Assembly (NCBI GenBank): GCA_944367415.1
Contig: CALVWN010000032.1
Coordinates: 1-59,315 of the forward strand
DNA: 59,315 nucleotides
Source of the DNA: an uncultured Clostridia bacterium
Lineage (GTDB): Bacteria; Bacillota; Clostridia; Christensenellales; Borkfalkiaceae
Direction: 5' to 3'
Part shown: in pieces, positions 32,471-39,519 of the stretch
Layout: each line of letters starts with the position of its first letter
Numbering within the stretch: the stretch's first letter is position 1
Position numbers and translations under genes: made by a program
Notes under the pieces: generated by a model
The model's input: the letters and a program-made list of their open reading frames with translations, nothing else
Told to the model about the DNA's origin: nothing
Databases searched by the model: none

Positions 32471-32845
32471 TCAGGCGTTTGCCGCTTCGTCGGCGGCCTC
32501 GGGCGAAGGCTCCGCCTCGCTCTTGGGCGCGGGGAAAATAACGCTCGTGATGTGAACGTCCACCTTGGCGATCTTGTATTTTGTCATGGATTCGACCATC
32601 TGTTTGATGGTCTGCTGGATGCGGAACGCAAGTTCGGGCACCTTGTATCCGTAGTAGGCGATCACGGAAATGTCGACAAAGACGCCCTCTTTTTCAAAGC
32701 AAACCTTGATCCCCTTATTCTTGGACGGTACAAGCTCGATGCCCTCCGTCTCCTGCAGGCTCAATACGATGATGCCGCTCACGATGTCGGAGCTATAGGT
32801 GATTTTCCCCTTCTGACCGTTGGGATTGTGCTTGATACTTGCCAT
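32471..32845 (-). CDS. Asp23/Gls24 family envelope-stress protein (YqhY-like)
   Basis: This 124-residue protein has the Asp23 fold pattern: KGKITYSSDIVSGIIVLSLQETEGI, GVFVDISVIAYYGYKVPELAFRIQQTIKQMVESMT and VDVHITSVIF. Its C-terminal tail is acidic and Ala/Pro-rich. In Bacillus yqhY lies in the same place before nusB and has been tied to control of acetyl-CoA carboxylase; accBC genes, which precede it there, are missing here. ATG 32845 follows GGAGA and has its own extended -10 box. Confidence 0.9.
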   Translation of the reverse strand: MASIKHNPNGQKGKITYSSDIVSGIIVLSLQETEGIELVPSKNKGIKVCFEKEGVFVDISVIAYYGYKVPELAFRIQQTIKQMVESMTKYKIAKVDVHITSVIFPAPKSEAEPSPEAADEAANA

Positions 32846-32867
32846 AACAGTCTCCTTTTCCGAAACC

Positions 32868-32876
32868 ATTATAGCA
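32868..32876 (-). promoter_or_regulatory. Extended -10 promoter of asp23-nusB-folD
   Basis: TGCTATAAT on the - strand (TATAAT 32873-32868), about 20 bp before the asp23 start. I see no good -35, which is acceptable for an extended -10 element. Confidence 0.55.
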
Positions 32877-32905
32877 CATCTTTTCAGGAATTACCACTAT
32901 TTTTT

Positions 32906-33385
32906 TCAACTTTCCGCATAAACAGGCATAATTATGATGTTTCCGTCGCGGATCTTTTGCTCAACCTCGAGCGCATAGAAGATTTTTGTCACCATTTCGT
33001 CCGTCAATTCCGCGGAATTGACAAAGACATTGATATTTTCGGTATCCCCGATCGCGACGGCTGCATCGGAGAATCCCATCGACTTTAAGATGGATTCCAT
33101 GACGAGTTCATCCTCCATCGCCTCCACGAGTTCCTGCTTGCGCTCGAGCGCGGCGCTGTATTCCTCGCTGCCCTCCTCGTAGGCGGAGATGACGCTGTCG
33201 AGCTGTACGAACTCTTCGCTGCGCGTCGAGTTGCGGTCGGCACGGTAGGTCGTGAAGTAGTTTGCTTCCACATCGGCGTTGACGTCCTGCGTCTGTGTTC
33301 CCGCGAGCACAAAGTTGCAGACAGCGGTGACGGCAAGCAGCAGGACGAGCGTTGACATGAGTGCGATCTTCTTCGTGTTTGACAT
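32906..33385 (-). CDS. spoIIIAH: Stage III sporulation protein AH
   Basis: This mother-cell protein has one N-terminal transmembrane segment (residues 7-29). Its outer domain lies in the intermembrane space, where SpoIIIAH binds forespore SpoIIQ to form the feeding-channel link. The 159-residue protein has the typical YFTTYRADRNSTRSEEFVQLDSVI helix and a ring-building C-terminal fold related to YscJ/FliF. Last gene of the spoIIIA operon; 28 bp after spoIIIAG. Confidence 0.94.
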   Translation of the reverse strand: MSNTKKIALMSTLVLLLAVTAVCNFVLAGTQTQDVNADVEANYFTTYRADRNSTRSEEFVQLDSVISAYEEGSEEYSAALERKQELVEAMEDELVMESILKSMGFSDAAVAIGDTENINVFVNSAELTDEMVTKIFYALEVEQKIRDGNIIIMPVYAES

Positions 33386-33413
33386 GATTCTATCTCCTTC
33401 TCACAATGATTTT

Positions 33414-33764
33414 CTATGAACCCGAAGGGCAGACGAGTACCCTGTTTTCGGCTATATCCAATACCCGCGCGGCGATTTGCGTGAGACGAAGGCGCACGAG
33501 GATGCCGTCTTTTCCGCTGAAAAAGACGACGGCGCCCGTCGCCGTATCCCCTTCGCGCGTGACAAAGACGGAGACCTCCCCCGCATCCTCCACTTCGGAA
33601 AGCACGGCGGCAAGACGTGCCTCATCGTCCGTCATGGCGCTCGTAGTCGTTGCCTGCGGCTTTCCGAACACGAGCCAGCAGGCAAGAAGAAGCGCAAGCG
33701 CTGCTGCGGCGATGAGCAGGATGCGTGCGGTCGGGCTTTTCAGGACGGAACGCAAAGATTTCAT
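33414..33764 (-). CDS. spoIIIAG: Stage III sporulation protein AG
   Basis: This 116-residue protein has an N-terminal transmembrane segment (about 14-33) and a small ring-building domain (LAAVLSEVEDAGEVSVFVT), as in SpoIIIAG. It is clearly shorter than the 200-residue Bacillus protein; the extra beta-insertion that forms the tall SpoIIIAG barrel seems to be missing. It overlaps spoIIIAF by 4 bp (ATGA). Confidence 0.88.
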   Translation of the reverse strand: MKSLRSVLKSPTARILLIAAAALALLLACWLVFGKPQATTTSAMTDDEARLAAVLSEVEDAGEVSVFVTREGDTATGAVVFFSGKDGILVRLRLTQIAARVLDIAENRVLVCPSGS

Positions 33765-34216
33765 ATGACCTCCGCTTCACAGCCGTACTTTGCCTTGAGC
33801 GCGCTTTCGATCTCTTCGCTAATATGTATATGCTCGTCCCGGTCAAATATTCCCGCATTTTCCCATTCGACGGTAATTTTTTCATAGGAAAATGTCTCAT
33901 CTGCCCGAACTGTGACGGTGACGGCGGCTTCGATGCCGTATTCTTCCGCGAGATACGCCGCGATCGCTTCTTCGTCCCCATCGGCGGCAAGGTCGGCACA
34001 GTAGGAAAGATAGGCTTCATCCGTTCCGATCTCCCCTGCGCTCCAGTCGAACGATCCCTGCGTCAGAAAGTTTGCAAGCGGCGAGACCATGACGAAGAGG
34101 ATGACGAGCTTGGTCGCGCCTTTCAGGAATTTACCCATCTTTCCGCTCGGAGAGAGAATGGTGATGAGTGCGGAGAGAAGAACGGCGCCTGCAATGCTCA
34201 GAATATATCCCTTCAT
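33761..34216 (-). CDS. spoIIIAF: Stage III sporulation protein AF
   Basis: This 151-residue protein has two N-terminal transmembrane helices (about 5-22 and 32-50) and a soluble C-terminal domain with an alpha/beta pattern. Position in the operon, size and topology match SpoIIIAF. The start is ATG 34216, sharing one base with the spoIIIAE stop (TGATG). It is part of the mother-cell channel complex; its exact role is not known even in Bacillus. Confidence 0.9.
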   Translation of the reverse strand: MKGYILSIAGAVLLSALITILSPSGKMGKFLKGATKLVILFVMVSPLANFLTQGSFDWSAGEIGTDEAYLSYCADLAADGDEEAIAAYLAEEYGIEAAVTVTVRADETFSYEKITVEWENAGIFDRDEHIHISEEIESALKAKYGCEAEVI

Positions 34217-35418
34217 CAGAAGATGACCCCCGTAGAACACACGAGCAGCAGAATGGTCAGAAAATACAGAAAGGCGACACACAGGATCCCGGCGAGGAAA
34301 AACCCGCTGTCTGTCGCAAGGCGGGAGAGAAAGGCGGAGATCTTTCCGCCGACAGGTTCCGTCGCGGCAGCGGACAGGCGCAGAAACAGCTGAAAGGCGA
34401 CGAACAGCAGTGCGGGGCGCAGCAGTGTCGCAAAGAGCAAAAAGACAGCGAACGAACCGAGCGCGTTTTTGATGAGCGCGCTGCCTGCGAGGACAAGATC
34501 CAATCCGCCCGAAAGAAATCCTCCTACGATGGGAACGGAACCGGAGACGAGGTATTTGATGGCGCGCAGCGAAAGTCCGTCGTATTGCGAGGAGGAGATC
34601 CCCTGCACGGTGAGGAAGATCGCAAACAACCCGAGCGAGAGTCCGATGAGCCACTTGTTAATGCTCTTGAAAAGCTCCCCGAGCTTTTCCGTCCGGACAT
34701 CGGGCGAAAGATTGCCCAAAAATGCGAGGACGATGACGACGACGGACGTGGGAAGAACGACGGCGGTGAACAGCTCGCAGACGGAACCTGACAAAAAGGC
34801 GACGGCAGGCCGGAATACGCCCGCGGAGACGGAGCCGCCGCTCGCCGCCATGAGCGTCAAAAGAATGGGATATACAATCTCCATCTGCCGCTGCATCTGT
34901 GCGATCGATGAAAATCCTGTTTGCAACAGATCGGTCAACACCGCAAGGACGACCGCGCCGACAGAAAGATAGGAAATGAAATGTATTATGTCAGTCATAT
35001 TACTCTGCAAAAATCCATTTTTTGCAGAATTTAGGATGCCGCAAAGCAGTGCAACGGCGAGAATGACCGCAAATGACGGCAGCATTGCCCTGCCGTCTTC
35101 CCATACGAGATCGAAAATCGCCTGCCAAAGCGTCGGATAATCGACGGCAAAATCGCCCGAGATCACATCTGAAAGCGTTTCTTTGAGATCGATTTTCTCA
35201 AAATCCGAAAGCTGATCGAGATATTGCTGCAGCTCCTCCGTATCGAGCGCCTGCAGCAGTTCGTCGACCTCTGCCTGCAGTTTTCCGATCGCTTCCTCCT
35301 CTTCCGCCGTGTAGGCGCATACGTCGGAAACGGTTCCGGAAAGCATGAAGAGAAGCATCGTAATGACAATGACCACGAAGGGTCTCCACCGTTTTTTTGT
35401 GCGTCTGTATCCGATCAT
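34216..35418 (-). CDS. spoIIIAE: Stage III sporulation protein AE
   Basis: The protein has 400 residues: an N-terminal signal or anchor segment (about 11-35), a soluble helical stretch and then about seven transmembrane helices. It is the largest membrane subunit of the SpoIIIA complex. The family motif ILLTLMAASGGSVSAGVF is clear. ATG 35418 overlaps the spoIIIAD stop (ATGA). Repeat copy 4 (34983-35003) encodes SNMTDII between predicted helices. Just upstream of it in the gene a perfect TGCAAAAA...TTTTTGCA stem occurs in the coding strand. Confidence 0.94.
   Translation of the reverse strand: MIGYRRTKKRWRPFVVIVITMLLFMLSGTVSDVCAYTAEEEEAIGKLQAEVDELLQALDTEELQQYLDQLSDFEKIDLKETLSDVISGDFAVDYPTLWQAIFDLVWEDGRAMLPSFAVILAVALLCGILNSAKNGFLQSNMTDIIHFISYLSVGAVVLAVLTDLLQTGFSSIAQMQRQMEIVYPILLTLMAASGGSVSAGVFRPAVAFLSGSVCELFTAVVLPTSVVVIVLAFLGNLSPDVRTEKLGELFKSINKWLIGLSLGLFAIFLTVQGISSSQYDGLSLRAIKYLVSGSVPIVGGFLSGGLDLVLAGSALIKNALGSFAVFLLFATLLRPALLFVAFQLFLRLSAAATEPVGGKISAFLSRLATDSGFFLAGILCVAFLYFLTILLLVCSTGVIF
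34983..35003 (-). repeat. Dispersed 21 bp near-palindrome, copy 4 (inside spoIIIAE)
   Basis: Read on the - strand: GTAATATG-ACTGA-CATAATAC, preceded by GCAGA. Encodes SNMTDII in the spoIIIAE frame. Confidence 0.7.
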
Positions 35419-35816
35419 GCAATCAGCTCCAACAAATCTCCGACGAGCGAGAGAACGCTTTCCAGGATGGGAACGGCAAGAATGAGTACAAGGATCTTCC
35501 CGCAGAAGATCAGCTTGTCCGCAAGAGAGCTTTGCCCGAAATCCTGCAGGATCCCGGCACTGAATTCCACCAGATATCCGATTCCGACCATCTTCAGGAG
35601 CGTTTTGACGATCGCGGCGTCCAATCCCGTCATCTGTGCGATCTCGGAGAAAATGCCGATGCTTCCCCGAAAGACTTCGAGGACGACGAGAAGCAGGATC
35701 ACGCTTCCCGCAATGGTGATGACGACGGCAAGTTCCGGCTTCGTGCTTTTGACGAGGATCGCGGCGACGGCTGTGACGAACGCAATGCCGATCAGCTGAA
35801 AGATCTGAGCGCTCAT
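35415..35816 (-). CDS. spoIIIAD: Stage III sporulation protein AD
   Basis: A 133-residue membrane protein with about four hydrophobic helices. The family core GLDAAIVKTLLKMVGIGYLVEF-type block is present. SpoIIIAC and SpoIIIAD are related to each other. It overlaps spoIIIAC and spoIIIAE by 4 bp on each side, which makes the operon a chain of coupled genes. Confidence 0.94.
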   Translation of the reverse strand: MSAQIFQLIGIAFVTAVAAILVKSTKPELAVVITIAGSVILLLVVLEVFRGSIGIFSEIAQMTGLDAAIVKTLLKMVGIGYLVEFSAGILQDFGQSSLADKLIFCGKILVLILAVPILESVLSLVGDLLELIA

Positions 35817-36010
35817 GTGACACCGAACAGCTCACGGATGGTTTCGAATAAATCGCCGATCATTGTCACGGCGATGGTGAGCGCAATGACGAGACCCACG
35901 ATAGAGACGACGGTGGAGATGTCGTCGCGATCGGATTTTTTGAGGATCTGACAGACGACTGTGACGATGATCCCGATCGCCGCAAGCCGGAAGATGACTG
36001 AGATATCCAT
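35813..36010 (-). CDS. spoIIIAC: Stage III sporulation protein AC
   Basis: A 65-residue protein with two transmembrane helices, starting MDISVIFRLAAIGIIVTVV, with the typical polar KKSDRDDIST loop between them. Size, topology and position identify it. It starts one base after the spoIIIAB stop and overlaps spoIIIAD by 4 bp. Confidence 0.94.
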   Translation of the reverse strand: MDISVIFRLAAIGIIVTVVCQILKKSDRDDISTVVSIVGLVIALTIAVTMIGDLFETIRELFGVT

Positions 36011-36011
36011 T

Positions 36012-36482
36012 TCAGAGAATCAAGATCACGAAGGCAAGACCGGCGAGCAGGCCCAGCTTCAGATAGAGCGCATTCCGCGCTTTGCTTTCCTTTTCGCTTG
36101 CCGCAGAGCGCTCTTCGAGCGGCTTGCGCCGCGCGGAAAAATACTCCCGCTGTGCGGCGGCGTCTCCCCTCCCGAGCATTGCAAAATAGTCGGCGCACTC
36201 CGCCTTCTCCTCTTTGGTAAGAAAGTCAGGCAGGGAATCGGCAGCGTGGCGCCTCGTCCATTCTTCGAGCGTTTTTTTGAAGTCTCCCGAAGCGGGGTAT
36301 TCTGAAAGAAAGACGGGAAGCGGCTTGCGCGCATACTCGAGCTCGCTCACATAACGTGCATTAAAATCCTGGAATTGCCTGTAAAAAGCGTACCGGCAAC
36401 GGTATTTGTTGGCGGCCAGATAACCGATCCCCGTGCTGAACGTGACGGCGAGGCAAGCGAGCAGAACTTTAAGCCAGACCAT
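36012..36482 (-). CDS. spoIIIAB: Stage III sporulation protein AB
   Basis: A 156-residue protein with one hydrophobic helix at each end (about 4-24 and 138-156) and a charged helical domain between them, similar to type II secretion GspF-like pieces, as in SpoIIIAB. The sequence is more diverged than its neighbours, so the call rests on topology and operon position. It overlaps spoIIIAA by 14 bp. Confidence 0.88.
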   Translation of the reverse strand: MVWLKVLLACLAVTFSTGIGYLAANKYRCRYAFYRQFQDFNARYVSELEYARKPLPVFLSEYPASGDFKKTLEEWTRRHAADSLPDFLTKEEKAECADYFAMLGRGDAAAQREYFSARRKPLEERSAASEKESKARNALYLKLGLLAGLAFVILIL

Positions 36483-37305
36483 CGTCTTCTCCTGCGATCG
36501 AGCCGATCTTTCCGAGTCCGCTCAAAACGATGTATCTTTCAAAGATCTTTTCCGGAACATCCTCGCTGCGGGTGAGGTGTGCGGATGCGAATACGCAGAT
36601 CCCGCCCATCCTCGCGCGTCGTACTGCCTCGTAGTCCTCCGGCTGCAGTTCATCCGTCACAATGAGATCGGGGCGCATGGCACGGATCCCCGCCGTAAAT
36701 GCGGCGCGCTTGTCCGCAAACCGCATGACGTCGGCACAGCTCCCGAGGTCTCCGGCGGACAGCTCTCCGCGCTCGTCGCTCACAAGAACATTGGCGTGCC
36801 TGCGTTCGCAGACGAGACGCGCCAGTTCGCGCAGCAGGGTCGTTTTTCCGTATCCCGGAGGAGAAAGCAGGATCAGCGACTGAAGACGATCGGCGAGGCA
36901 GCGTGCGTAGATCTCGTCCGCGCAGCCCGGAATGGCGTGCGGGATGCGGATGCAGAGCGATGTGACGGTATGGACGGAGAGAATGTGTCCTTGTTCGGTG
37001 ACATAACTTCCCGCGATGCCGATGCGCTCCCCCGCTGCGCCCGTGAGAAATCCCTGTTTGATCTGCTCTGCAGAAGAATAGACGGAGTATCCGCTTGCGG
37101 CAAAGACGGTGTCGGAAAGCTCCTTTTGCGTCGGTACAAGTGCATCCCGCTCCCCTTCCGCTCGCCCGCACTCGCCGAGCCAGATATATTCGCCGCCGAG
37201 ATTGGCGCGAAGCGGCTTGTCCGCACGGATGCGCAGTTCATACAGTCGATGTAAATTTACATGGCGGATCGCATGAAGGATGCGCGGCGGAAGAAAATCG
37301 AGCAT
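36469..37305 (-). CDS. spoIIIAA: Stage III sporulation protein AA (secretion-type ATPase)
   Basis: The cytosolic AAA+ ATPase that powers the SpoIIIA complex. Walker A is SPPGYGKTTLLRELARLV and the Walker B region is DLIVTDEL. The N-terminal domain contains RIRADKPLRANLGGEY. The 278-residue protein starts at ATG 37305, which lies directly after the sequence CTTATACC. No ribosome site is obvious and I could not assign a clean sigma-E promoter. It is the first gene of the complete spoIIIAA-AH operon. Confidence 0.95.
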   Translation of the reverse strand: MLDFLPPRILHAIRHVNLHRLYELRIRADKPLRANLGGEYIWLGECGRAEGERDALVPTQKELSDTVFAASGYSVYSSAEQIKQGFLTGAAGERIGIAGSYVTEQGHILSVHTVTSLCIRIPHAIPGCADEIYARCLADRLQSLILLSPPGYGKTTLLRELARLVCERRHANVLVSDERGELSAGDLGSCADVMRFADKRAAFTAGIRAMRPDLIVTDELQPEDYEAVRRARMGGICVFASAHLTRSEDVPEKIFERYIVLSGLGKIGSIAGEDDGLA

Positions 37306-37360
37306 GGTATAAGATATTCGGACTTCCCGAAAAAAATGACGTGCGGGATAGGTTTTTATA

Positions 37361-37385
37361 AAAAAAAATCCCGGCCGAAGCCGGG
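37361..37385 (-). terminator. Intrinsic terminator of the miaB-mutS-mutL-miaA group
   Basis: CCCGGC and GCCGGG with a CGAA/TTCG loop, then T8 in the - direction. It separates the PLP-enzyme gene from spoIIIAA. Confidence 0.9.
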
Positions 37386-37399
37386 AGTATCCTGCCGCA

Positions 37400-38623
37400 T
37401 CAGGCAGTGAGTTTTTTGAGGATCTCGCGCACCGCAAGCTTACAGTGTTCGTACGTCAGTCCGCCCTGGAAGTAGGCGACATATGGCTCACGGATGGGCG
37501 CATCGGCAGACAGCTCGATGCTTGAACCCGCGTTGAATGTTCCTGCTGCCATGATCACCTTGCAGTCATAGCCGGGCATATCCCATGCCTCGAGCTTGAC
37601 AAAGGAGTCGACGGGCGAGACTTCCTGTACCGACTGAATAAAATCCGTGAGCTGTTGCTCGGTGTCAAAGCGAACGGCGCGCGTGATATCGGGCGGCATT
37701 CTGTCGATCGACGGAAAGTTTTCATAGCCGAGTTCTGCCATGCACTGCCCGATGAGCAGCCCTCCTTTGAGGCTCTGCGCGACGACGTGCGGAGCGAGGA
37801 AAAAACCTTGGTAATAGAGCTGGTAGCCGTAGGCGTAGGAACCGATCTCGCCGCCAACGGAGGGCGCCGTCAGCCTGTTCTCACACGCCGCAACATAGCG
37901 CGCACCGCCTGCGATATAACCGCCCGTCGGGGCGAGCCCTCCGCCCGGGTTTTTGATGAGGGAGCCTACGATGAGATCGGCGCCGACCTGTGTCGGCTCC
38001 CGCGTCTCGACAAATTCGCCGTAGCAATTATCGACGAAAATGCAGCCGGTAAATCCGCACGCCCGCACACAGCTGCACGCGTCGGCGATCTCGTCGATCG
38101 TGAAGGAATCGCGCAGCTCATACCCGCGCGAGCGCTGGAGATAAACCATGTCGTAGTGCTTTTTCCGCAGCGCTTTTCCGACGGCTTCGCGGTCGATCTT
38201 GCCCGCCTTGTCAAGCTCCAATATCTCAAATTCGATCCGGAAATCGGCAAGCGAGCCGTTTCCCTTTCCCCAGATCACGTTTCGGATGGTGTCATACGGC
38301 ATTCCGCTGATGCAGAGCGCCCGATCGCCGGGACGCAGGATCCCGAACAGGGCGACGGTCAAAGCGTGCGTTCCGCTCAACAGCGCGGGAGATACGACGG
38401 CGCGTTCGGTGCCGAATGTGCGGGCATAGACGTTTCCGAGGCATTCTCTGCCCTCGTCGCCATAGCCGTAACCCGTCGTCGCCGCAAAGTGTCGGAGTGC
38501 GATGCGTTCCTCACGGAAGGCGGAAAGCACTTTTTCCTGGTTTACAAGCGCGATCTCGTCGATGCGCCGGAACATGGGAGCAAGTTTTTGCTCTGCAGCT
38601 GCAATTCTTTCTTCTACAGTCAT
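37400..38623 (-). CDS. PLP-dependent enzyme of the 'aluminium resistance' / methionine gamma-lyase-like family (YnbB-type)
   Basis: A 407-residue fold-I PLP enzyme. The cofactor lysine is in VGSLIKNPGGGLAPTGGY, the pyridine-binding aspartate in IFVDNCYGEF, and the substrate-loop block is VSPALLSGTHALTVALFGILRPGD. The family is widely annotated as aluminium resistance protein from an old cloning result; the real reaction is unknown, with cystathionine- or methionine-lyase chemistry suspected from its relatives. It follows miaA with a 4 bp overlap, as ynbB lies near miaA and hfq in Bacillus. No hfq gene is seen here. Confidence 0.9.
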   Translation of the reverse strand: MTVEERIAAAEQKLAPMFRRIDEIALVNQEKVLSAFREERIALRHFAATTGYGYGDEGRECLGNVYARTFGTERAVVSPALLSGTHALTVALFGILRPGDRALCISGMPYDTIRNVIWGKGNGSLADFRIEFEILELDKAGKIDREAVGKALRKKHYDMVYLQRSRGYELRDSFTIDEIADACSCVRACGFTGCIFVDNCYGEFVETREPTQVGADLIVGSLIKNPGGGLAPTGGYIAGGARYVAACENRLTAPSVGGEIGSYAYGYQLYYQGFFLAPHVVAQSLKGGLLIGQCMAELGYENFPSIDRMPPDITRAVRFDTEQQLTDFIQSVQEVSPVDSFVKLEAWDMPGYDCKVIMAAGTFNAGSSIELSADAPIREPYVAYFQGGLTYEHCKLAVREILKKLTA

Positions 38624-39519
38624 AAAAAAGATCCGATCTCCTTGAGTGCCGCCTCGTCATCGGACGGCTTCAGCCAATGTAAATTGGGCAATTTCTTAAA
38701 AAATGTGATCTGACGTTTGGCATAATTGCGCGTGTTTTTTTGTATTATGTCACACATATTACAATGCAAATCGTCATTTTTCAAATATTCAATGACCTCT
38801 TTATACCCGATCCCCTGCATGGATTGCGCGTTCTCGGGTACCCCGGCGGCAAGCAAGCCTTCGACCTCCTCGACAAGCCCCCCTTTGAGCATGGCCTGCG
38901 TGCGCAGATCGATACGGCGATAAAGTTCCTCGCGGGGATAGTCGTAGGCAAATGCCTCATAGGGATATCGCGGTGTACGCGCATCCGCCTGCGAAGACTT
39001 TTTCTTTCCCGTCAGTTCATAGATCTCAAGTGCACGGATAACGCGCTTGACGTCGTTGGGATGCAGCTTTTCCGCGCTCTCGGGGTCAACGAGCCGGAGC
39101 CGTTCGTGCAGCGCCTCTCTGCCCTTTTCGCGCTCGAAGGCCTCATACTTTGCACGGATCGCCGCATCTGCGGGCGCGTGCCCGAACCCGCTCCGAAAGA
39201 GGACGGCGTTCATATAGAAACCCGTGCCGCCGCACAGAACGGGCAGCTTTCCGCGCGCAAAAATATCCTCGATCACGGGGATCGCGCGCATTTCAAAATC
39301 GTGTACGGAAAAGCCGTCACGCGGATCGACGATATCAATGAGGTGATGCGGAACGCCCCCCATCTCCTCCCGAGTTGGCTTTGCCGTGCCGATATTCAGC
39401 CCCCGGTAGATAAGGTATGCGTCGCAGGAAACGATCTCCCCGCCGAAGCGCTGCGCGCATTTGACTGCGAGCGCCGTCTTTCCGGACGCCGTTGCGCCGC
39501 AAATGACGAGCAGCTTCAT
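38620..39519 (-). CDS. miaA: tRNA dimethylallyltransferase
   Basis: It adds a dimethylallyl group to A37 of tRNAs reading UNN codons; MiaB in this same cluster then methylthiolates it. The P-loop GATASGKTALAV, the CDAYLIYRGLNIGTAKPT block (usual SDSxQVYxxxDIGTAKP), DPRDGFSVHDFE and LPVLCGGTGFYMNA are canonical. Near the C-terminus NTRNYAKRQITFFKK is family-typical, but the helix before it reads LHCNMCDIIQ, coded by repeat copy 5. The length there appears unchanged against other MiaA proteins. It overlaps mutL by 4 bp. Confidence 0.96.
   Translation of the reverse strand: MKLLVICGATASGKTALAVKCAQRFGGEIVSCDAYLIYRGLNIGTAKPTREEMGGVPHHLIDIVDPRDGFSVHDFEMRAIPVIEDIFARGKLPVLCGGTGFYMNAVLFRSGFGHAPADAAIRAKYEAFEREKGREALHERLRLVDPESAEKLHPNDVKRVIRALEIYELTGKKKSSQADARTPRYPYEAFAYDYPREELYRRIDLRTQAMLKGGLVEEVEGLLAAGVPENAQSMQGIGYKEVIEYLKNDDLHCNMCDIIQKNTRNYAKRQITFFKKLPNLHWLKPSDDEAALKEIGSFL
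38742..38762 (-). repeat. Dispersed 21 bp near-palindrome, copy 5 (inside miaA)
   Basis: Read on the - strand: GTAATATG-TGTGA-CATAATAC, preceded by TTTGCATT. Encodes CNMCDII in the miaA frame. Confidence 0.7.

Noticed and set aside
34983-35003. The dispersed 21 bp motif as a Fur/PerR/LexA-type operator
   Set aside because: Most copies are deep inside coding genes far from promoters, and the sequence does not match those consensus dyads.
37305-37340. A sigma-E promoter directly before spoIIIAA
   Set aside because: TATACCAT resembles the -10 box but runs into the ATG, so a transcript would start inside the gene. No other clean pair of boxes was found.
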